Assembly: GCA_001983455.1 (NCBI GenBank)
Contig: LJDB01000008.1
Span: 1 to 40,067 of the forward strand
Length of the DNA stretch: 40,067 bases
Source of the DNA: Candidatus Epulonipiscium fishelsonii
GTDB taxonomy: Bacteria > Bacillota > Clostridia > Lachnospirales > Cellulosilyticaceae
Direction of reading: 5' to 3'
Shown: in pieces, positions 7,161-14,590 of the stretch
Numbering within the stretch: the first letter of the stretch is position 1
Layout of the letters: each line of letters opens with the position of its first letter
The notes under the pieces: model-generated
Told to the model about the DNA's origin: nothing
What the model saw: the letters and a program-made list of their open reading frames with translations, nothing else
Databases searched by the model: none
Translations under genes and position numbers: made by a program

Positions 7161-8558
7161 TTAATATGCATTTTTATTAATGAACCCACTTACAAAAGTA
7201 AGCAATATAGTTTTAATGTCAAAAAAGAAACTCCAATTTTCTATGTAATATAAGTCATGAGCGATTCTTTCTTCAATAGAGGTGTCTCCTCTAAATCCAT
7301 TAACTTGTGCCCACCCTGTAATTCCTGGACGAACTTGGTGTTTTATCATATATCTTGGGATATCTTCACGTAGTTTTTCCACAAAATATGGTCTTTCTGG
7401 ACGTGGACCAACAACAGTCATATCACCTTTTAAAACATTAAAGAACTGTGGCAGCTCATCAATACTAGTCTTTCTCATAAAAGTACCCCATTTTGTTTTT
7501 CTAGGGTCATTTTTAGTTGTCCACTGAACTTTTTCTTCAGCACTATTTTGAACCTTCATAGAGCGAAATTTATACATATAAAAAGTTTTACGATTTAATC
7601 CAACTCTTTCTTGTTTAAAGATAATTGGGCCTTCTGAAGTTGCTTTTACCATAATAGCAGAAAAAATAAGTAGTGGTGAAGTAATTAAAATTGCAACTAA
7701 TGCAAAACAAATATCAAAGGCACGTTTTAACATGCTTTTAAAAATATTATCAAGTGGTACATGTCTTATATCTATAACGGGCAATCCATCTAAATCATCC
7801 ATATAAGGTTTTGCTGGTATGTAACGATAGTAATAAGGAATAATACTAGTTCTGATACCTGAGTTTTCGCAGATATCAAGTATATTCGCAATATGTTTTT
7901 CTTCATTTGTTTCAAGAGCTATAAAAATCATATCAATTGGATTTTCTTCTAATATTTTTTCTAAGTTATCAATACTTCCTAGTGTTTTATATTTTGAAAA
8001 ATTAAGCTTATTTTTTTCTATTTCAGTACTTACTATCCCAAAAATATTATATCCCCAATGTTTGTTATAAATTGTTTTATCTATAAAAGCATTTGCTGTT
8101 TCGTTTGCACCAATTACTACACAATTTTTTTGATGATATCCAGCAGAATGATATTGTCTTAAAACTTTTTTAATTATAATTTTCATTGTACAAGTAAAAA
8201 TTATATTAAAAACAAAAAATAGAGCTAATAATACACGAGAGTAATCAAGCATTTTAAAGATAAATAAGCCAACCACTAAAAATGAATCTCCAATTATATT
8301 TGCTTTAATAATCTGAGTAATTTCTGTACTGATATTTTTGGTTCTTTTTGGATTATATAAGTCAAATATATGATATAAAACTGATAAAAAAGGTACTAGA
8401 AAAGTTATAGGCCACAGAAAATCTCTCATAGACATTGCTGGACCAGCCGTACTTACAGAAAATCTCACCCAATATGCTATAATAAACGATATCCATACTA
8501 TAGCCATATCCACCAAAACTTGGGTTCGATTAAGATAATTTTGATTTTCACGAATCAT
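7161..8558 (-). CDS. Undecaprenyl-phosphate sugar-1-phosphate transferase (WcaJ/EpsE-type)
   Basis: 465 residues. Transfers a sugar phosphate from a nucleotide sugar to undecaprenyl phosphate at the membrane, the first step of exopolysaccharide repeat assembly. Layout: about four N-terminal membrane helices (residues ~15-135), a Rossmann-like CoA-binding-type middle domain (starting NCVVIGANETANAF), a fifth helix near 280-305, and the C-terminal bacterial sugar transferase domain with KRAFDICFA, YKFRSM, SIDELPQFFNVLKGDMTVVGPRP and VRPGITGWAQVNG. AGGGGG precedes the ATG. Monocistronic, but close to the O-antigen-ligase-like gene on the other strand, suggesting a dispersed surface-polysaccharide function. 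The donor sugar cannot be told. Confidence 0.9.
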   Translation of the reverse strand: MIRENQNYLNRTQVLVDMAIVWISFIIAYWVRFSVSTAGPAMSMRDFLWPITFLVPFLSVLYHIFDLYNPKRTKNISTEITQIIKANIIGDSFLVVGLFIFKMLDYSRVLLALFFVFNIIFTCTMKIIIKKVLRQYHSAGYHQKNCVVIGANETANAFIDKTIYNKHWGYNIFGIVSTEIEKNKLNFSKYKTLGSIDNLEKILEENPIDMIFIALETNEEKHIANILDICENSGIRTSIIPYYYRYIPAKPYMDDLDGLPVIDIRHVPLDNIFKSMLKRAFDICFALVAILITSPLLIFSAIMVKATSEGPIIFKQERVGLNRKTFYMYKFRSMKVQNSAEEKVQWTTKNDPRKTKWGTFMRKTSIDELPQFFNVLKGDMTVVGPRPERPYFVEKLREDIPRYMIKHQVRPGITGWAQVNGFRGDTSIEERIAHDLYYIENWSFFFDIKTILLTFVSGFINKNAY

Positions 8559-8791
8559 TTATATTTCCCCCTTTATATAATAAAACGTGTTGTAATAAAA
8601 TATTGCCTCTGTAATTATTATTATACAATATTTTTAAAATAAAATCATCTGGTAATTTTATCATCTATATTAAAATTTTTCTAAATTTTTTGTGTAATAT
8701 TAATTATTAATCATTATACAAACTTATGCCGTAATTTTATTCATTACTGCAAACAATATTATCATAAATAAGGATATTTATATTAGGTTGT

Positions 8792-9045
8792 TGTAAAAAG
8801 TGCATCTATTAATGAAGTTGTTTCTCCATTTTGATTACTAATAAATGATATTCCATCTTTTATATTTCTTTATGCTTGACGTAGCCCTGTAATTTGTGCA
8901 CGCATTGTCTCCGATATAGCCAAACCTGCTGCTCTATTAATTTTTAACCCCGAAGACAATTTTTCACTAGCCTTACCTAACATAGTTGTTATCTTTTTGT
9001 ATTATTCATAGAATTTATTGTATTTACATTAGTGTTAACCATCAT
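8792..9045 (-). pseudogene. Decayed flagellin gene, N-terminal part
   Basis: Reading the minus strand gives the flagellin N-terminal D0/D1 signature in pieces: MVNTNVNTINSMNNTKR, then after stops and a frame change KASEKLSSGLKINRA-AGLAISETMRAQITGLRQA, a stop where a Ser is expected, then RNIKDGISFISNQNGE. The usual acidic residues between INRA and AGLAI are missing. No downstream flagellin sequence (including the conserved C-terminal D0) follows before 8560. Damage: two in-frame stops plus a frameshift, a small deletion, one nonsense codon, and loss of the C-terminal part. The remainder of the 8560-9449 gap holds a hairpin at 9134-9150 and a 16-bp inverted repeat at 9253-9308. Confidence 0.85.
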
Positions 9046-9252
9046 ATCCATACAACCTCATAATAATCATTTATAGTAGTTATAATTTTTAGCAAATAGG
9101 CAAAAGCGAGCTAAAACCTAAAAGAGTATCATCAGAGCATTTAATGCTCTAGCTAAATAACAACTTTAGTCACGTTGTTCATAAATCCGTTATCAAGAAT
9201 AAAGTGTAATATTTAGTGCTTAGGAATTAAAAATACTATTTAAAGTATGATT

Positions 9253-9308
9253 AAAATATATATCGTAAAATTGTAATCTTAATCTTATAATATTACGATA
9301 TATATTTT
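9253..9308. repeat. Perfect 16-bp inverted repeat upstream of the O-antigen-ligase-like gene
   Basis: AAAATATATATCGTAA (9253-9268) and its exact reverse complement at 9293-9308, separated by 24 nt. It lies about 100 bp before the promoter at 9404-9412. Very AT-rich, without a T tail; could be an operator, a cruciform-forming site or the trace of a small insertion. Confidence 0.5.
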
Positions 9309-9403
9309 ATATAGAAAAACTTTTATCATTTACTTTTTTACGGTACATAAAAAATACATAGTCTTGCCCTTTTCTTTTTATCATAAATAAGTAAAGTGAT
9401 TTT

Positions 9404-9412
9404 TGGTATACT
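9404..9412 (+). promoter_or_regulatory. Extended -10 promoter of the O-antigen-ligase-like gene
   Basis: TGGTATACT, an extended -10, located 38 bp before the GTG at 9450. It lies inside the longer reading from 9396 and thus argues for the downstream start. Confidence 0.5.
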
Positions 9413-9449
9413 ATTAATATTAAATCTAAAAGAAAGAAGGTGGCTACCT

Positions 9450-11384
9450 GTGTCACAAGAAACAGGAGAGATAAAAAAATACGAATTCAATTTTAAATGG
9501 ATTTTATTTTTGCCAATTGCCATATTGTTAGGATTTGTTCCACTAATTACAAGGCTAAATATAATTGAAGTCGATGAAAGGACTTATGAGATTTTTGGAT
9601 CTGTTCATCAAAATGACTTTTTTAGTCAATACAAAGCTACAGCAATAATATCTTTAGCTGTTATAATGGGAGCAATAATATTTTTAACAATAGAAAAACG
9701 TCTAGTAAAGACGGACATTGTAATGAAATTTATGTATGGAGGACTTATTTTATTTATATTGTCCACTATTATATCAACTGTTTTATCAGAACATTCGTCT
9801 GTTTCCGTTTGGGGAATGTTTGACCGTGCAGAAGGAATGATTACAATTCTTGCTTATACTGTAATTTTCTTTTACACAGTTTATATAATTAATACTACCA
9901 AAGATTATAAGTATATTATTGCACCTTTGAGTTTTGTAATAATAACTATTGGTATAATTGGATTTTTTCAATATATTGGAAAAGATTTGATGTTAACTAC
10001 AGAGATAGGAAAAAAATTAATAGTACCTGAAAAATATGCTGAATTAAGAAATAGTTTAAGTTCCAGCTTTAAATATGGAAAAATTCACGGAACGTTATAT
10101 CACTATAACTATGTGGGAAGTTTTGTTTCTCTGACTGTGCCATTTTTTATAACGCTTATGTGGTTTGAAAAAAACTGGCGATTAAAAAGATGGTATATAT
10201 TAGTTACACTATTTAACATTTGGTTATTGTTTGGTAGTACAGCACGTTCTGGACTTGTTGGTGTTGGACTTTCAGCATTAATGTTTATGATTATATATAT
10301 AAAAGAACTTTTAAGAAATAAAAAATGGTTAATCCCACTATTTGGAATAGGAATAATAGTGGTTGTAATATTAAATTTTGCAACAAAAGGACAAATTTTT
10401 TCAAGAATTCCGAGTCTTGTAAATGATGCAATTGGTATATTCTTACCATCTGATCCAGATTTTAATTACAAGGACCATATTCCAATTAGAAATTTACATT
10501 TGGATGGATCAACTGTCGTAATAGAAAAAAATGATGGAACTTTAGATACAACCATAGAGAACGGATTAGAGTTTACCGACGAAAATGGTAACCCTGTTAT
10601 TTATAATCCAAATGAAGGTGTTTATACAACAGAAGATCCTAGATTTAGTAATTTATCATTTACACTAGTAAAGGCTGATATGGAAACTATTCCTCCAGAA
10701 GAAGTTGCATACTATGAAAATATAAATTATGATTTAATTATTGCAATTGATGGTCAAGATTTATTTTATGTAAGAAACGAAGTTGATGGAACTACTTATT
10801 TTATGGATCCAAGAACATTAAAACCTATAATTATTGAAGATGCACCAGTAATTGGATTTAATGGAAAGGAAAAACTAGGGTCTGCAAGGGGTTATATTTG
10901 GTCAAGAAGTTTACCTATGTTAGTAGACACATTTTTCATTGGAAATGGGCCAGACACATATGTTTTAGAATTTCCTCAAACAGATTATCTAGGGAAGTGG
11001 TATGCATATAATACAATAAATATGATTGTTGACAAACCACATAATTTATATCTTCTTATCGGTATTAATCAAGGTGGATTTGCACTACTAGGCTTTATGA
11101 CCTGTATAATTGCTTATGGTATAGATAGCCTAAGACTATATTTTAATAGATCTGAATATAATAAAATGGAAGTTATGGGTGGAGCTTGTTTTCTTGCTGT
11201 TGTTGGATATCTGGGTGCTGGAGTGTTTAATGACTCTGTTGTATCTGTTGCTCCAATATTTTGGGTTTTATTGGGATGCGGTGCATCAATCAATTGGGCT
11301 CTAAATAAACAAAGAAAAGAACAAAAAAAACATGTTGTTATTGAAGAAACCTTCAAAATTGTTGATATAGCACCTGCAAAATAG
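9450..11384 (+). CDS. O-antigen ligase / polymerase-like polytopic membrane protein
   Basis: 644 residues from GTG 9450 (AAGAAGGTGG spaced 7-8 nt upstream; the frame is open to 9396 but that start lacks a ribosome site and precedes the promoter). About ten membrane helices with the Wzy_C-type core. A large extracytoplasmic loop (roughly residues 300-490) contains the family's GNGPDTYVLEFPQ and DKPHNLYLLIGINQGG motifs near its end. Such proteins join or polymerise polyprenyl-linked glycans at the outer face of the membrane. Probably acts with a sugar transferase such as the one at 7161-8558, though the two are convergent genes and not an operon. The glycan acceptor is unknown. Confidence 0.8.
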   Translation: MSQETGEIKKYEFNFKWILFLPIAILLGFVPLITRLNIIEVDERTYEIFGSVHQNDFFSQYKATAIISLAVIMGAIIFLTIEKRLVKTDIVMKFMYGGLILFILSTIISTVLSEHSSVSVWGMFDRAEGMITILAYTVIFFYTVYIINTTKDYKYIIAPLSFVIITIGIIGFFQYIGKDLMLTTEIGKKLIVPEKYAELRNSLSSSFKYGKIHGTLYHYNYVGSFVSLTVPFFITLMWFEKNWRLKRWYILVTLFNIWLLFGSTARSGLVGVGLSALMFMIIYIKELLRNKKWLIPLFGIGIIVVVILNFATKGQIFSRIPSLVNDAIGIFLPSDPDFNYKDHIPIRNLHLDGSTVVIEKNDGTLDTTIENGLEFTDENGNPVIYNPNEGVYTTEDPRFSNLSFTLVKADMETIPPEEVAYYENINYDLIIAIDGQDLFYVRNEVDGTTYFMDPRTLKPIIIEDAPVIGFNGKEKLGSARGYIWSRSLPMLVDTFFIGNGPDTYVLEFPQTDYLGKWYAYNTINMIVDKPHNLYLLIGINQGGFALLGFMTCIIAYGIDSLRLYFNRSEYNKMEVMGGACFLAVVGYLGAGVFNDSVVSVAPIFWVLLGCGASINWALNKQRKEQKKHVVIEETFKIVDIAPAK

Positions 11385-11412
11385 ATCTTTTAATAATAAA
11401 AACGGATATAAG

Positions 11413-11453
11413 AAAAACCAGTTCTGAATTATAATATTCAAAGCTGGTTTTTT
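11413..11453. terminator. Bidirectional terminator between the O-antigen-ligase-like gene and galT
   Basis: AAAAACCAG ... CTGGTTTTTT stem with additional pairing inside (TTCTGAAT / ATTCAAAG). T runs occur on both strands, matching the convergent gene ends. Confidence 0.8.
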
Positions 11454-11457
11454 CATT

Positions 11458-12933
11458 CTATATTGTACTAATGAAATTTTTAAAGCAATCTATCCCCTGT
11501 TCATCTAATTTAAAAACCCCAGCATGTTCTAATACAGTTGTAAATTTATTTCCAAGCTCTTGAATTATAAATTTATCAAGATTAGAAGAGGGATTATATC
11601 TTTGTTTTAATTCTGTTGCCCAATCTTGGTGATATTGAGCAACTTTAGCTTCTTCTTTCCCTAAAATGTACTCTTTTATATCTTCAAGTTCTGTAAGCAA
11701 TCTGCCTGGAAGAATAGCTAGACCCATAACTTCAATTAAACCAATATTTTCTTTTTTTATGTGTTGGACTTCTTTATGTGGATGGAAAATTCCAAGAGGA
11801 TGTTCTTCAGTAGTACGATTATTTCTTAAAACTAAATCCATTTCATAAAATTGACCGTTTCGTCGACAAATTGGTGTTATAGTATTATGAGGAACACCAT
11901 TTGTGTGGGATAAAATATTACATCCTTTATCACTATAATTTTTCCAAGATTCAAAGATTACATTACAAGCATCTGTTAATTCATACACATTTAAAGAAGA
12001 AAGCCTTATTGTTGATAAAGGCCAATGTAAAACAGAACCTTTTACAGACTTATGAGTTTCAAGTCTAAATTTGAAAATTTCCTTGGCAGTTTGCATTGGA
12101 AAAATATAATTTCCACCTTGATAATGTTCATGTGCCAAAATTGAACCCCCTACAATAGGTAAATCCGCATTAGAACCAATAAAATAGTGAGGTAAAAATG
12201 AAGTAAAGTCCAATAAGGTTTTAAATGTATCTTTTGTAATTTGCATAGGAACATGTTCTGCAGATAACACTATACAATGCTCATTATAATATAAATAAGG
12301 TGAATATTGTATTGCCCATTCACGATTATTTAACATAGTACGAATGACACGATGATTTGCTCTATCAGGAAGTTTTATAGTTCCATTATATCCTTCGTTT
12401 TCAAGGCACAACAAACAACGGGGATATTTATTTGTAGGTGCTGACTTTTCTAACATAATTTGTTTAGGATCTTTTTCAGGTTTTGATAAGTTGATTGTGA
12501 TTTCAAGATTTCCATAAGGAGAGTTTACTATATATGATTTATTTTTAGCAATTCTATCAACTTTTATATAATTGCTATTTTTACTCATATCATAAAACCA
12601 ATCTGTTGCACTTTTTGGACTATTAACATATAAATCAAAAAACTTATCGTTTATAATAGATGGTTTATCTAAAAACTTATTCATAATATTTGAAGAAAAT
12701 ATATCTCTACTTGACAAATTATCCTCTATTATATTTCTTTCAACAGCTATATCACACAATTTCTCTAGAGTTTCATATAAATTTAAACTTAGAGTACCAA
12801 TTGGAGGATCTACAAATTCGGGCTCATTAAGCAAGGCCAAAATTTGATTACGAATATAGATTTCGTCAATAGATTCTAATAAATGATTTAAATGACATAT
12901 GTTTATCAAATTATCAATTAAATTACTACACAT
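11458..12933 (-). CDS. galT: UDP-glucose--hexose-1-phosphate uridylyltransferase GalT (Firmicutes type)
   Basis: 491 residues from the ATG at 12933, which has AGAGGTG in front; a further 34 codons upstream lack a ribosome site. It swaps UMP between UDP-glucose and galactose-1-phosphate in the Leloir pathway. This long form of about 490 residues is the Gram-positive GalT type 2. Visible: CLLCLENEGY near the middle and the catalytic-region GGSILAHEHYQGG. It is the last gene of the galactose cluster but is separated from galK by about 420 bp containing a tandem palindrome array, so it may be separately controlled. An extended -10-like TGGTATATAT lies on the minus strand near 13050. Confidence 0.93.
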   Translation of the reverse strand: MCSNLIDNLINICHLNHLLESIDEIYIRNQILALLNEPEFVDPPIGTLSLNLYETLEKLCDIAVERNIIEDNLSSRDIFSSNIMNKFLDKPSIINDKFFDLYVNSPKSATDWFYDMSKNSNYIKVDRIAKNKSYIVNSPYGNLEITINLSKPEKDPKQIMLEKSAPTNKYPRCLLCLENEGYNGTIKLPDRANHRVIRTMLNNREWAIQYSPYLYYNEHCIVLSAEHVPMQITKDTFKTLLDFTSFLPHYFIGSNADLPIVGGSILAHEHYQGGNYIFPMQTAKEIFKFRLETHKSVKGSVLHWPLSTIRLSSLNVYELTDACNVIFESWKNYSDKGCNILSHTNGVPHNTITPICRRNGQFYEMDLVLRNNRTTEEHPLGIFHPHKEVQHIKKENIGLIEVMGLAILPGRLLTELEDIKEYILGKEEAKVAQYHQDWATELKQRYNPSSNLDKFIIQELGNKFTTVLEHAGVFKLDEQGIDCFKNFISTI

Positions 12934-13025
12934 AAAATACACCTCTGATTTCTCTGATTTTATAGAAAAACATTCTATATATAAAAATTTGATGTTTTTC
13001 AAATAATATCTAATATATACTTTAA

Positions 13026-13041
13026 TGTTCCACAAGAAACC
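13026..13041. promoter_or_regulatory. Degenerate palindrome copy in the galT leader
   Basis: TGTTCCACAAGAAACC resembles the array unit TGTTCCTTGAAGAACA with mismatches in the right arm. It lies 93 bp upstream of galT. Possibly a decayed or weak copy. Confidence 0.3.
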
Positions 13042-13159
13042 CCAATATATACCAACTTTAGTTTAAAATCCTATAAACTATCTACATTTAAAATTAACTT
13101 ATATACTAGGTTACTTTAATTTATTTTATATAATATGTATATTATATTTATTATCTATA

Positions 13160-13330
13160 TGTTCCTCACAGAACTTCTTTTATATTCTATAATTATATGT
13201 TCCTTGAGGAACATTATCTAATGTTTTACAATTATATGTTCCTCGAAGAACATTATCTAATATTTTACAATTATATGTTCCTTGAGGAACATTGTCTAAT
13301 ATTTTGCAATAATATGTTCCTTGAAGAACA
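13160..13330. repeat. 39-bp tandem array of a TGTTC-N6-GAACA palindrome between galK and galT
   Basis: Five palindromes start at 13160, 13198, 13237, 13276 and 13315, i.e. steps of 38, 39, 39, 39 bp. Cores: TGTTCCTCACAGAACT (degenerate), TGTTCCTTGAGGAACA, TGTTCCTCGAAGAACA, TGTTCCTTGAGGAACA, TGTTCCTTGAAGAACA. The spacers are near-identical too (TTATCTAATATTTTACAATTAT-like), so this is a tandem repeat, not a CRISPR. On the minus strand it lies after galK and 230-400 nt before galT. Possible regulator-binding iterons or a series of RNA hairpins. Confidence 0.9.
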
Positions 13331-13355
13331 TTAAAATTAATATGATCTTTTTACA

Positions 13356-14507
13356 CTATAATTTTCCTGGACCATTTCCAATAGATGCAATATAAAAAGA
13401 AGCATTATATCCAATTTTATCTTTATATTTATCGCCTACATTTTTAATAAATTCATCTACCTTATCATTTTCTACAATAGCAATTGCACATCCAGAAAAT
13501 CCTGCTCCCGTCATTCTTGCACCAACAGCACCATATTCCCAAGCAGATTCTGCTAAAGTATCAAGTTCAGGGCCAGTAACAGCATAGTCATCTTTTAAAG
13601 AAACATGTGATGCATTTAATAATTTTCCAAACTGTTCTATATCATTATCTTTAAAAGCTTTAGTAGCATCTTTTACACGAATATTTTCGGATATAACATG
13701 CTTAGCACGTTTAAACTCAATATCAGTTAGTAGATTTTTGTATTTTTCAAGATCTTCAATTGTGACTTCACATAGGTTTTTAGCATCAAGAACAACTTGT
13801 AATTTTTCAAGAGCACTTTCACATTCACTACGACGTTCGTTGTATTTAGATTCAGTAAGTTCACGTCTTTTGTTTGTATTCATAATAATAATTTTATGAT
13901 TTGGTAAATCTAAAGGAAAATACTCATACTCTAGACTATCACAATTTAACAATATAGCCATATCTTTTTTTCCTAGTGCAATTGAAAATTGATCCATAAT
14001 CCCACTATGAAGACCAAAATATTCATTTTCCACTTTTTGACCTAACAAAGCCATATCCACATTTGTAATAGGTAAGTTATATAAGTCTCTACAAATTGTA
14101 GCAAAAAGAACTTCTAGTGAAGCTGAAGAAGAAAGTCCTGCTCCATTTGGAAGATTACCATAAACAACCACATCAAACCCAAAATTAATACTAGTAAATT
14201 GTTCTTTAAGATATTTTAAAATAGCTTTAACATAGTTAACCCAATTGTCTTCTTCTTTAAATTCAAGGTTATCCAAACTAAACTCAATAATTCCAAGATC
14301 GTCAAAATTTAATGAATATGCACGGACAATTTTGTCTTCTCTTAAACTTAAGCCTGCATATGTTCCAAGAGTTATTGGAGACGGAAGAACTAATCCGCCA
14401 TTATAATCAATATGCTCTCCAATTAAATTAATTCTGCCTGGAGAAAAATATTCCATCTCACATTCTTTTTTAAAAACAGTTTTGAAGCAGTTTATTATTT
14501 TTTCCAT
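13356..14507 (-). CDS. galK: Galactokinase GalK
   Basis: 383 residues, standard length. ATP-dependent phosphorylation of alpha-D-galactose, first committed Leloir step. The galactokinase signature GRINLIGEHIDYNGG is at residues 24-38; the GHMP ATP-binding motif PNGAGLSSSAS is at 120-130; the C-terminal GHMP motif MTGAGFSGCAIA is present. AAAGGAAT precedes the ATG. Follows the alpha-galactosidase gene by 83 bp on the same strand. Confidence 0.96.
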   Translation of the reverse strand: MEKIINCFKTVFKKECEMEYFSPGRINLIGEHIDYNGGLVLPSPITLGTYAGLSLREDKIVRAYSLNFDDLGIIEFSLDNLEFKEEDNWVNYVKAILKYLKEQFTSINFGFDVVVYGNLPNGAGLSSSASLEVLFATICRDLYNLPITNVDMALLGQKVENEYFGLHSGIMDQFSIALGKKDMAILLNCDSLEYEYFPLDLPNHKIIIMNTNKRRELTESKYNERRSECESALEKLQVVLDAKNLCEVTIEDLEKYKNLLTDIEFKRAKHVISENIRVKDATKAFKDNDIEQFGKLLNASHVSLKDDYAVTGPELDTLAESAWEYGAVGARMTGAGFSGCAIAIVENDKVDEFIKNVGDKYKDKIGYNASFYIASIGNGPGKL

Positions 14508-14590
14508 AGAAATATTCCTTTCAATTTATATTTAATTTGTAAAGAAAAAAACAGCTGTTAGCCTACAACATTTTAAATTTATAATAGATA

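Noticed and set aside
9091..9230. Cyclic di-GMP (GEMM) riboswitch upstream of the O-antigen-ligase-like gene
   Set aside because: GGCAAAAGCGAGCTAAAACC looks superficially similar, but the paired GGCAAACC / CGCAAAGC / GGTTACC-type core cannot be assembled.
12934..13035. 34-codon N-terminal extension of GalT
   Set aside because: No ribosome site, unlike the ATG at 12933 which has AGAGGTG; the extension is not GalT-like.
13160..13330. CRISPR array
   Set aside because: Units are regularly spaced but the would-be spacers are nearly identical to each other, and no cas genes are present; it is a tandem repeat.
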